A DNA stretch of 64,000 nucleotides from Pachypanchax playfairii (taxonomy: Eukaryota; Chordata; Actinopteri; Cyprinodontiformes; Aplocheilidae). The position numbers and the translations under genes were made by a program. Shown piece by piece: positions 49,501 to 60,900 of this stretch. The stretch's first letter is position 1. Each line of letters begins with the position of its first letter. The notes below the pieces were generated by a model. That model searched no databases. It was not told the origin of the DNA and worked only from the letters and a program-made list of their open reading frames with translations. The DNA lies in contig SSNP01000050.1 in assembly GCA_006937955.1 (NCBI GenBank), forward strand, positions 186,001-250,000, given 5' to 3'.

Positions 49501-50710
49501 AATTAGCAAAGGTTATCCCTATACAGTCTTCAAACTATCAGGGATAACTGATCATTTACAACATATTCATTTTATCTGTCTTATTCCAGACCATACTGTT
49601 TTTTTCTATAAATTCTCAGTTTTTTAATCTCAAAAAGAAAATTTCACTGATTTGAAAATATTTTAAATGTTTAACAGCTAAAATAGCACATAACAGAAGG
49701 TATTAAAATGTGATGTCATTAAATGTAACCATCAAATCATGTATTGCAATGCAAAAGTATTGCTGCACCTTCTGTTTTACCATTCTACCCAGTCTGCTGC
49801 ATGAAGAGTCACCAAGACACCAATCTGTTGCAGCAGAGGAAATAAGCACAGCATTCTCCAGGGAAATAACAAACCAACTGCCCTGCACCACATTGCACAT
49901 GTTGTGTGGCAAAAACCTATGACTAAGAATATACTTTTTGGGGAGTTATATTTTGTTCTGATAATATTTGAAATAAATAAAAAATAAGCAAATAAACATG
50001 TCTTAGACATTTATAATGGATACACAGCATTAATTACTGGTGATAAACCAAAAACCTTTTTGTATTCATGTTTCATTACACTTTATGTGAACTTCATCTC
50101 ATCTTCTAGCAACCGCATTTTGACTTGAAATGGAGGTGTCTTTCCTTATTAGCTCACTCTAATAAAAACAAATAAAATAAACCATAAAGAAGAGGTTATT
50201 TTGTCCTCACACACTGAATGTCTTCAAGGACCATTGGGTGTCCCTCTGCAATTACAGAGTAAAGTAATTGTCAGCAGCTGCTGCATAATGAACTCGTAAT
50301 ATAACAAATAAATGACCACTCCACATATTCACAAAATAATTCATTGATGGATTCATATGCAATGAAAATTGTTATTTTCCATTTTAATTTACATAAGAAA
50401 CATACATAAGAGAGTTATCCAAACAATATAGGGGAGTACTCAGAAAATACAGCACAGCGTGGCATGAGATAATAACCATTATTAACTAAAGTGCAATATG
50501 AAATGTTAAAGATTATATATTTTTAAAAATATGGAGTAAAATGAATACTGCAAGACAAAAATAGTAATTCATAAAACTTTCCATTCCCAACTTTTACACT
50601 AGTATAAGGTCAAGCAGTAACAATGAGATTAGATTTAAATGAGCTTTTGTAGATTGTGATTTTCATGTAGTATAAAAAGAAATAGTTTTACATCAGTCAT
50701 TCAATTATTA
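49501..50710. other. AT-rich noncoding stretch
   Basis: No supported gene. Overlapping opposite-strand frames at 49703-50010 are chance. Confidence 0.4.
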
Positions 50711-50788
50711 TCTATAGCCACTTTTCCTGTTCAGGGTTGTAGGGAACCGGTGCCTATCTCCAGCAGCCACAGTTCTATTTAAGTGGCT
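50711..50788. repeat. Isolated head module of the GGGTCRYGGG repeat
   Basis: TCTATAGCCACTTTTCCTGT followed by TCAGGGTTGTAGGGAACCGG and TGCCTATCTCCAGCAG matches the first 60 bp of the repeat at 46091 and the insert at 23442, and stops there. The flanks contain AGCCACTT (50717-50724) and AAGTGGCT (50781-50788), an 8-bp inverted pair. Confidence 0.6.
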
Positions 50789-52076
50789 AAAATAAATAGG
50801 CATCAAATTTTGACCAGAACATCTCAAAAGCATAAATTATGTAATTAGAAACATGAATTGGAATATTTTTTAGTATTATTATTTTATAATGTAATTTATG
50901 ATAAAGTACGTAGTAAAATTGTCTCGCAGTAGAAATTAGATTTGTCACCAAGGTGAAGATGATTTGTGTAGCATTCAAAACAACAGGTTTTAGAGAACAC
51001 CAATTATGTAAAAAAAAAAAAAAAACAGATCTCATTATCTTAACTGTAATACATATTTACATACATGCAAATACATTCTTATAAATATTTATTATTTGTT
51101 ACTTTCAAATAATGACCAAATAGTCTAGCCTACTTCTGTTCAAAAATGAGACCAAAATATTAATTTTACAGATGCTGCCATGCTTTATTTTTGGAACCAG
51201 TGTTAGTACTTGAGATGTGTGCCTGCAAACAGTCGGTGTTTTTCAGGAATTAAATAACTATTTCAACTAAAGGTATTGGACAAATGATTAACTGAACATC
51301 AATAACATAAGAGCTATGTGACTTACTGTCCCTTCTGTTTAGGAGGGGGCGTTTCTGTTTCTAGTTATCATTTATATTGATGATTAATGTTGATGATCAA
51401 ATAATATGTATTTGATGCTCTTAGGGTAAATCTTTTTTGTGTGTATGACATGTATTGACATGTTGCACTGTAGCTGCATTTGAATCTGTGAACATTTTCT
51501 CAAAAAATTTGAGCTTGAAGGACAAAAAGAAGAGTGTATAGAAAAAATAATTTGTTTTTGTTTTTAGTTTTCTGTAACTTTCCAATAATGAACACTAAAT
51601 TCAAGTTAATTTACTGGAGAAACAAGTAAAGAAATGAAATGGCACAGGTTTGAATGTGGGCTTGGATGGCATGCTCGCGGTTCTGTGTTCTTTTACTGTT
51701 TTTTGCACACTTTGATGTGGAGCTTCCTTACAGCTCTATTCTTAAACAACTGGCTGCAACTTAGATGCCCTTGATTTTGTTTGAACAATAAAATGACTGC
51801 AGCACTCTTGATGAGCAACCTGCAGTGGAAGAATACACTTAAGTGTTACACTAAATGCATTCAAAGTTGAAGTAATCAACATATGTGGCTGTTACCATGA
51901 TGCTATGCTGAATAAAAGTTGAGAGCAATCAACATCATCCCTATAGCATTTAAACCTAGATATTAACCAACTGCTGAGCAGCAGAGATGTGTTTAATTGT
52001 GTCCTTTTGGTGGAAAATAATCATTAAAACCTGAGTAATGGATGTCTCCTCTTTTCTCTATAAATTAGTGAATGTA
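50789..52076. other. AT-rich noncoding stretch
   Basis: No supported gene; a 16-A run lies near 51010-51025. Confidence 0.4.
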
Positions 52077-53560
52077 CACAGCTTCAAAAAATAAAACAAC
52101 ACTTTCAAAACAAATCCGATTTCAACTGGAGAAACAAATATGCTGGATATCCATGCTACTATGGAATACATTAGAAAACAAAGAAGATTGGATGACAAAT
52201 AAAATCATCAACCTACAGAGGTCTTAACTCAAAGTCACCAGGAAAATTGAATTAAAAATTGATACGATAGGCTGGTCCAATTTATGGGAATGTCATTGCA
52301 ACTACTTAAAATGATTCCCGTATGCTTTTATGAGTGTCTGACAACATTGGGGCATGTTACTTATATGATTGATGATGTCTTGGGAATCACCTCCTAGATC
52401 CTGACCAGGGCATCACTGAGTTACTAGACAATCTATGGTGCAACCTAGTGGCACCAGATAGACCGAAACATGATGTCACAGAGATGTTTTATTGGATTTA
52501 AGTCAGACAAAGTTGGAGGCCAATCAGTGGTATCAATTCCTTCATCCTTCAGGAACAGCCTGCATACTCTTGCCACAAGAGGCCTGGCTTTAATGTGCAC
52601 CAAGAGGAACCCAGGACCCACTGCACCAGCAAAGGCTCTAACAGTGAGTCTGAGGATTTCATCTCAATACCTAATGACAGGCAAGGTGCCCCCATTTATG
52701 CTGTACAGGTCTGTGTCCCTCATGGATATGCCTCTCCAAACTAGTGCTGACCTACTGAAATGATCATACTCAACAATGTTGCAGACCAGACCCTTTCATG
52801 TCTGTCACATGAGCTCAGAGTAGGCCTACTCTCATTTGTGAAAAGCACAGGGTGCACTACTGAACCTGCCAATTCTGGTAATATATGGCACATGTCCATC
52901 GAGCTCCACTGTGCTGGGCAGCAAGCAGGGAGCCCACTAGAGGACCTCAGACCCTCAGGCTACCCTCATAAAGTCTGTTTTTAATGGTTTAGTCAGAGAC
53001 ATTCAAGCCAGTGGCCCACTGGAGGTCGCTTTGTAGGGCTCTGGCAGTACTTATCCTGTTCCTCTTGCACAAAGTAGCTGATACCAGTCCTGCAGACGAA
53101 TTAAGAACCTTCAATGGCCTTGTTTAAGCTTTCCTAAAGTACTCGACAATCTCCTGCATATCTTCCATGCTCTTGAGACTGTACTGAGAGATAAAGCAAA
53201 CTTTCTGACAATGGCACATATCAGTGCTCCATCCTGGTGGATTTGGACTTCCTGTGTGACCTCCGTAGGGTCCAAGTATTGCCTCATGCTCCAAGTAGTG
53301 ACACTGACCCTATTCAAATACAAAATTATTAAAAAGCAGCCAAAAGAAGATGAAAGCCTGAAAAACCCTTCCTGTTTTTGGTGTTGTCTCCTTGTTTTGC
53401 CTTTAGACCTTTTGTTAATGTCATCAACACCAAAAGAGCTAATACAAATTAACAACTCCCTCTACTTCTTATATGACCAATATCAATATTAGTATCCCAG
53501 TCAGTTTAACTGACTTAATTCTAGGATTAAAAGTGTTTCTTTAATTTTTTTGAGTAGTAT
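52077..53560 (-). mobile_element. Degenerate full-length Tc1-like transposon, antisense
   Basis: Left terminus (after TA at 52075-52076) CACAGCTTCAAAAAATAAAA and right terminus, inverted, CTCAAAAAAATTAAAGAAAC are recognisable inverted repeats of a common fish Tc1-like family. The interior matches that family along its whole length in antisense orientation, including the noncoding 3' region at 52100-52440. The transposase within is dead (listed separately). Confidence 0.85.
52445..53287 (-). pseudogene. Fossil Tc1-like transposase, all three catalytic residues lost
   Basis: From an ATG at 53287 the minus strand reads MRQYLDPTEVTQEVQ and ALICAIVRKFALSLSTVSRA, the N-terminal helix-turn-helix. 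Later blocks, in shifting frames: LFTNESRPTLSSCDRHERVW (first Asp now Asn), PGFLLVHIKARPLVARVC (second Asp now Ile in the normal VHDNARPH context), and SDLNPIKHLCDIMFRSIW (Glu now Lys), ending at a stop at 52445-52447. Stops and frameshifts lie between. In life it would have been a cut-and-paste DDE transposase. Confidence 0.85.
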
Positions 53561-54699
53561 GAATCATAGATTCAGTGTTTTTTTAGTACTGCACTAATGT
53601 AAAACATGCAGTGTTCTATTTAAGGTATTAACCATTTTCCACTATGGATCTCAAACTGTGTCAGAAGGTCTTGGTTGTCTTACATCCATAGTTACCAAAA
53701 AAAAAACCAATAATATAAGAAGAAACACAAAAGACACAAAAGCAATCTGCTGATATTCAGCGGCTAATTAGAGGGCAAATGGTTACAGCACTTTGCACAT
53801 ACTGTTTTTCTGCTGCCAAGACATTGCCCTCTTACAGACAATAGGTGACTCAAATGTTCCAAAGCAAAATATGTTTATGTTCTGTCATAGAATTAAGAAG
53901 AAAATGGAATATGAAGAGAAAAAATGTTTGTTTGAAAACAAACATTTGAAAAAAATAAGGTACACACAAGCCTTTTCAGCACATCCCAGCTTGTGCTGCA
54001 GTAGCGACCCTCCACATATGACATATTTAAAAACCCTAGGGCCTCACTATATGTTTTGATTGCAACCATAAATCATATATTGCAAAGATATTACCAGCTC
54101 TATATCTGCCTGATTTTATTGATGCATAGTTTACCACATAAAGACATATAATATGCCTTTTATGAACACTTTAATGAAAAAATTAGGACAGTTTAAAATC
54201 TTTCTCTCATTCAAATGAGAGTAACAGACAACTGTACTGAAAATTCTGAACTCTGTGCCAACAGCTTTGCTGCTCTTACAGATTGCTCCCACCAATTGAC
54301 GATCTAGGATAAACAAATACTAGGCTGACACTCTGTCTGGCAGCCATCCGACCACCTCAGCCACAGACAGCCTGTGATGCCACTGAGAGGATAGTGTGCT
54401 AAAACATTTGATGGAAACCACAGATCTTTTAACTGTAGCTTTCTGTGGACATTAAATGTCCTCTAAATAATTAGTCAGGAGATTGATTCACTTATCAAGA
54501 AATTGTTCAGTTTTGCAGGTGCCAGTTCTGCTTTTTTTCAAGAAATCCAGAAAGATATATGCAGAATCACTGTTGAAACTCACTTTAAACCTGCTGTGCT
54601 GTGTCAGTTTGTGTATGTGTGTTCCTTCTGATGCCTAAATCCCATTGTGTGAAGAGGAAGTAGCAGGATAGAGTAGGTAGGGCCCCTGACCAAGCCTGT
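53561..54699. other. AT-rich noncoding stretch
   Basis: No supported gene or RNA; chance frames at 53793-54059 and 54131-54316. Confidence 0.4.
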
Positions 54700-55110
54700 G
54701 GGTGGGTGGCATGGATTCATAAATCAGGGAGCAGTGTTAATCTCTCTCAGGTATTGGAAAGCCAACCCTCAGTAAATATGTTGCCCCAGGATACAATGGG
54801 GTTTAAAGGATTTCTGTCTCCAAAGAGAAATTAAGCAGGAGCTTCTGAAGTGAGCTAAATAGAAATGCTTGCTGGAGCATACAGAGAGCGCAGGGTGCTG
54901 CTGTCAGCTAGTAAACATCGTCTCCGAGTAGCCTCAGTCATTATCGTGGCAGTCGGTGCCAACAGCCAGGGTGAGCAGACGGGTGGGCTAATGAAGAACA
55001 TCCTCAATGCTGATGATTAGTCACAATAGGGAGGAGAAAATATCTGAGATCTGTTGGATTACACTGTCGGGAATTATTTGTGCTATTAGTAAAGTGGCTA
55101 ATTAAAGCAA
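54700..55110. promoter_or_regulatory. Candidate conserved noncoding element
   Basis: About 400 bp of complex, moderate-GC, non-repetitive sequence in AT-rich surroundings, with motif-like strings such as ATTATCGTGGCAGTCGGTGC (near 54941), CTGATGATTAGTCACAATAG (near 55009) and GTGGCTAATTAAAGC (near 55095). No splice-flanked open frame. This is the strongest-looking regulatory candidate in the window, but conservation cannot be tested here. Confidence 0.3.
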
Positions 55111-56075
55111 CTTTCAGTTATATTTTGATCCCTTTGTGTCAGAGTATTTTTAAAATTGCTTCCCACTGATTATTTTGTCCATGTCTTTAAACTGGTATAT
55201 GTTTATTGATAAAAAATAAATTGATGGCTTTTTTAAGCTTTCTATTATGTATGATGAAGAAAAGGGAACACCTCTCCATATATTTAAGGCACAACCAAGA
55301 TATTCATCAAATAATGGTGATTATTAAAAATAAAACAAAAAGCAAAGAAAAAGTCAGACAAAAATATACTATAGTAATCATTGAGTATGGATTCTTATCA
55401 TTAAACTAAATATGGAACAAAAGATATATGTACTTTATTAGTCAGCATAAATGTATTTGTTGCAGCAAAAGACAAACAGTAAAACAACATCTCACAAAAA
55501 CAACAACAAAACAACAATGATTTTGAAAACCAAAAAACTATGTAAAATTAAAAAGAAATAATAGGGTTAAACTGCATAAAGCATTTTTCTTTTCTATTTT
55601 TGATTGTTGCTTTAAAGTTTATTTTTTCTTCAAGAGATTTACTTCACATGGCTGCTTTAAATAAACCCACTAAGGAGCTTCTTGCTCATAATAAGAAAGC
55701 CACTGAGTTATGGACTGACAGAGTCACAGATTTGAATGCTACAAAAAAAAAAAAAGTCATAAGAACTTGAATGTTTCAAGGAATAGAATGTAGAATGTAT
55801 TGATTTTTGTATGTATAAGAAACTAAAACTATTACGTAATATGACCAAAAGATGATTTAGAACTAAACTTGGAGATAATAATTTGATTTTATTAAAGAGG
55901 ACAAGATAGGACATTCAACAGCTCCAGTATGGGACATGTTTTTTTTTTATTTTTGTATCTAACATATATATATATATATTGAGTTTTTTTCACTGTGAAA
56001 CTCGCTAATTATATTGTAAAAAAACAAAAACATATATGTAAGAAAGTTATGCTGTGACATTGACTGTCAAACATA
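55111..56075. other. AT-rich noncoding stretch
   Basis: No supported gene; A-rich and CAA-rich patches (55495-55520), a short (AT)n tract near 55965-55978. Confidence 0.4.
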
Positions 56076-56768
56076 CACTGCCTGGCCAAAAAAAAAAAAA
56101 AAGTCACCTCCTAGATTTAACTACGCAGATAGTATGAGCCTCCTATATTGGATAATTCCTGTCTCGGTGATTATCTTTCAGCAGGCAACAGGTTATTTAA
56201 CCCCAACTGGTGCAATGAGTTGCTTATCATTTCTTTAACAACCATGTCGAAAGACATTGTGGAAAAGATATTAGTCTGTCTAAGGAGGGTCAAATCATTG
56301 GCATCAAGCTGAGAAAACATCTTGCAGAAACTACTGAAATTGGGTTAAGAATTGTCCAACACACATTAAAGGTTGGACAGATAATTGGGGCCCATTCCAT
56401 CAATGGAATTTGTTTCTTCCTTGATGGCATGGGCATATTCCAGAATGACAATGCAGGATTCATCGGGCTCAAACTGTGAAAGAGGGGTTCAGGGAGCATG
56501 AGACATCAATTTCACACATGGATTGGTCACCACAGAGTCCAGACCAGAACCCAGTTGAAAATCTTTGGGACATGCTGGAGAAGGCTTTGCACATAGTCAG
56601 ACTCAACCATCATCGATGCAAGAGGTAAAAAAATCATGCAACACTGGATGGAAATAAATCTTGTGACATTGCAGAAGCTTATTGAAACAATGCCACAGTG
56701 AATGTGTCGTAATCAAAGCTAAAGATGGTCCAACGAAAAAGTAGTGTGACCTTTTTTTTTAGGTAGTG
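56076..56768 (+). mobile_element. Internally deleted Tc1-like element
   Basis: Left terminus CACTGCCTGGCCAAAAAAAA follows a TA at 56074-56075; the right end CCTTTTTTTTTAGGTAGTG (to 56768) is its decayed inverted copy. The 5' UTR and start of a transposase (AACCATGTCGAAAGAC near 56240, GGGTCAAATCATTGGCAT near 56287) run to about 56396 and then jump to the C-terminal catalytic region: GHGHIPE-type noise, then FQNDNAG (second Asp kept) and NPVENLWDMLEKALH (Glu kept). The central part with the first catalytic Asp is missing, roughly 0.8-0.9 kb compared with the family. Stops are also present. Confidence 0.8.
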
Positions 56769-59700
56769 ACTTTTACAGTAGTGTAAACTGTCTGTTAGTC
56801 AGTTTACCATTATATTGCACCTCATCCATCTCATAATTGTTTGCTAATGCTTTTAATCTACCTTACTGTTCTTGCAAATGAACACTGTTGTGTTTCTTCT
56901 GCAGAGTCAAGCATTAATATAAACCTGCAGGCCTAACTCTTGAACAGAAAGACAAGGACACAAAAGAATGTGCAAGGGAGAGAGTATTTATACTAAGCAC
57001 AACTTAAATGGGTTATCACAGCATTAAGGATCCGCTCTGACTGACTGGTCTACTTTTGCATCTCGCTGTGAGGGTTCTGACAATGAAAATAGTATCTTCA
57101 CAGTAAGCTGCACCTTAACCCTGGTGAACTGATCTTGGTGTAGTGAGGACTGTGATAGGGACTAATCCCCTATCGTGGGCTTTGAGCGAGTCTCAGAGCA
57201 ATACACCAGAGGAAACTAGGGAGAAGTGAGGAACAAGTCAGAAGAAAAAGACTTCTGACAAACTGGAAAACATGTTGAAGGGGAACTGTCACAGGGATGA
57301 ATCCTTTCAAACATTGCCAGGATTGTATCTTAATGCGCACAAGTGCAGTGGTGTAAAGGGAGACTCTGCTTATGTAAGTGTGTCTGTTAGTGCATGTGTG
57401 TGTGATGAGTACATTTTTGAAAGAAGCATATGGTATTTTGCCTGGGGGGTGGGGTGGAAGTGGGGGTTATACACCAGCAACTGGGCTGATGTCTTGTGGT
57501 TAATTGCCAAGATTTACCAATTGAAAATTCAGTCTGACACTGACAGCACTGACAGATGTTTCGAAGGTCTCCGTAAAATCAAAGATTGATATAAAATTTT
57601 GTGTCTGCCAGGTGTACACAGGTCTACATTAAGCATATTTTTCTTACTGTGTAGATAAAAAGGTGTTTTTTGGCTGAACCAATCGTTTGAGGTGTAAAAC
57701 TTTTTTTTCCAGTTTTTTTCTAATGCTTTTTTGCATAAAAGACAGTTACAAACAGGTGTCTAGTAGGAAGTGTTAATTACTGAGTGATTTAAGAAAGATG
57801 TTATGCAGAATTTATCAATACTAAACGCATTGAAAAATGCTGAAACTTACATATATTTTACTAAATTGGTACAATCAAAAGCCATGCAACAGTAAAGCAA
57901 ATACACCAATCTGAATGAGTTGCTAAATCTTATATGCACATAACATTTTGTGTAGATATTTAATATACTTGAGAAACCCTGTTTTATTGTGCTGTTTCAA
58001 ATTTTTACTGTAAATTTGCTTGAAACCACTGAACTGGCAGCATTTTATTTTCTTGCTTTTCTATGTGTCATGCACAATATTTCATAAACCACTCATTGAA
58101 TTTTTGACACAATTTAGTAGAAATGCCTCATTGCTGGATTCAATTATTTAAAATGACACCAAATAGCTGAAGGCAGGTCAACAATTAAGGGTCAACGGTG
58201 GTGACATTTTCGATTGTGACAGTTTGACAGGGACTGAAAGTCATAGAGGACAACACACTATTAAATCAGTTGTTTAGCCTGAACATTGAATCTAAACTTC
58301 AGAAAAATCAGTGCAAGTGTCACAATATTCAGTGACAGTTATTCAATTTGTGCTGTTTTTAGCAGAGAAGACATGGAATGGCTTTGTACAAAAATATGTA
58401 CTGAGTCAAAACCTGAACGCCTGGGTTAACAAAGTAACAACTTAATCACGTAGTATTTGTTTTTTTGGTGGAATTTTAGATTTTGTGAGCCCAGCTATGC
58501 AAAGAAAGCCAAGTTGAAATATCTTTAGCATACACTGTACCCATCTCAATCATTTAAAAAAGAAAGAAAACGCAATTTGCACTATGGGTCAATGAGAGAA
58601 CATCAAAGAAAAAGCACTTGTACTTAACAGGTTGCTGCGATACTCATTAACACTCATCAAAGAGAGCAACAAGATGTGTTTTATTTGGTGTCTTAGTTTT
58701 GACTTCCTCTTTGGTGGTAGCACATATTATCATTATTAACTTTGTAAATTCAAAGAGAAGGAGTTTCAAAACGGAAACTGTCGCACCACAAGCGTATTAG
58801 CAAAGTGACAAAACAGCAGTCATCTAAAAGTATAATCATTTTTCAATGCCACGGCTATAAATAGTAACATAATTAACAAATAATGTTACCAGGCTCATTG
58901 AAATTAACTTCTCGCTCATGTATTTTCAATGTAGTGTGTGAATGAGAAATTGCACGGATTAATAAAGATGTGACTGTGAACTGGGGAGAAAAAAAAAAAC
59001 ATAAAGAACCCCGACTTATGAAAGAAAATGCAACCATTATAAAATTATCCCTCACTCTGTTTTTGTTGCATTTTGACTTCCAAACATCTGGGCTTGTTGA
59101 TACCAGGTGCACATATAAGAAATGTATAACCTTACTGCACCTACTTAATTTTGAAATCTCTTTTTATGAGCTGGGGAATAAGTAAATAAATAAATAATGT
59201 TCTTTCGTTTCTAACAGTCTGGATATGTTTTTTTTACTCACAATTTGATGCAACCACTTATACTACCAAGAGAATATAACTTGATTTCATATGATACCAT
59301 ATGCTACAATTTTGTCTTTATAGCCGGTAAAAACCCTTTTGCAGCCTATTTCAGCCTTATATTAGATGGTAAATAACTTTTTTTGTCATTAAACATACCT
59401 CAACACCTAAAAAAATTTGCAAACATGTTACACTTAATTTTTCAGAACAAATCAAAATGCAAAGTAGATTGATATCAGTTCTTTGAAGTCTAATTCACTG
59501 AAGGGAAAATTTGGTGTTGACAATTTAATACAATAAGCCTCTCGAGAAATTTGTGCACACTTCTAATATAACCATGAAGACTCTAAAGATGTGGGTTTTT
59601 TTTGCTCAGAACTTGTCATGTTATTTAAGAAGCATTACATGTGGCACTCATCTTTTCATACAGAACAGTTAGTTAGAGATTGCTACTGTATATGTACATT

Positions 59701-60559
59701 AGAAGTATTTTATTAACACTTATACAGTGGGGCTGTTATCATTAGGGTGAAATTGCACTACTGTAATGCATTTTGCGGAAATTAACAATCTACTGCAAAA
59801 GCAATTCACAAAGATTGGAGAATACAGACCACAAACAGTAAAGCCATTAGTTTTTATTTTGTGTAAATAAAATGGAAGGCATGCAAATCAATAAATAATG
59901 GCATGAACTGCTTGTGTGTTCAGGATATAGAGAGTACACTACTGAACAGAAAACTTCAGATGGGCACAACTAATAGGTGGCAAGAAAGAAAATATCACAT
60001 TGAAAATAGATGGAGGGATGACAGGTGAAGTCAAGGTGAGTTGACAGGGTGAGGAGTAATCACTCTGAGAGAAGAATGCATACTGATCCTGCAACTGATA
60101 GAAGGGAAAAGGTCATTGACAAAATAAACCAAGTTTCAAAGGAGAAAAGAAGGCAACAGCCTCTCTGGGGGGATTTTTCTTATAGTCAAAATTGAAGGAC
60201 AATTTTAACTGTTGTTGGCAGTTGCCTCAAGTGAGGCCTGATGATTTAATACATTATAGCTGTTGTGGAATATTGACTTAATTGCTTGTCTTTAACATCA
60301 GCGAAGGCAAATTTAGTGGTAAATTAAGAGCTTTATCACTTAAATAGGACAAGGCCTGTAAGAAATTTCAAATAGAAAGAGTGTTCTGCAACTGAATAAA
60401 CGTAAATATACTGTAATTATCCTCAACAGTTAAGCTTAAGTGAGAAGAACTATACATGCAGCTAAATAAATGTCAGAGTCAAGGATTTCTATGTAAAATT
60501 TAGCAATATGACAACCTTTAATTAAATGAATAGAGGTGCAGGGAATAGAGTCTGCAGTG
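56769..60559. other. AT-rich noncoding stretch
   Basis: No supported gene. The 105-codon frame at 57272-57589 has no recognisable domain or splice support. No repeat family recognised. Confidence 0.4.
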
Positions 60560-60900
60560 CCTAAGCTGAGCATTTAAATGTCATTCATCATCACTCAGTT
60601 CTTGCAGACCGACAGGTGATTGACAGTATTTGACTCAGCCGATGCCATGGCCGTTGCGCCTACGCTCCAAGCTGAAGCATTTTGGAAACGAGCTGCAAAA
60701 TCCTTCCTATAGGTCCCTCTCTCTGTGTCATCCACATCTCAGTGCTCTCCATGCATCACCCCTCACAACACGTCACCATCAGCAGCTGTTGGGTTGTTGT
60801 TTATTCTCCACTTTATGTGGCGCTGTAAGCTATTGAGGCAATGCATTATTTTGATTTTGTTTCTCCCTCACTTCACGCCGCTGAACCGGGCACTGGAGTA
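60560..60900. promoter_or_regulatory. Candidate regulatory patch with a PBX/MEIS decamer
   Basis: A more GC-balanced, non-repetitive block containing TGATTGACAG at 60617-60626, the classic composite site bound by PBX with MEIS/PREP. Nearby strings include CATTTAAATGTCATTCATCA. No splice-flanked open frame. Enhancer function is inferred. Confidence 0.3.

Noticed and set aside
57272..57589. 105-codon plus-strand frame
   Set aside because: No recognisable homology or splice signals; composition compatible with chance.
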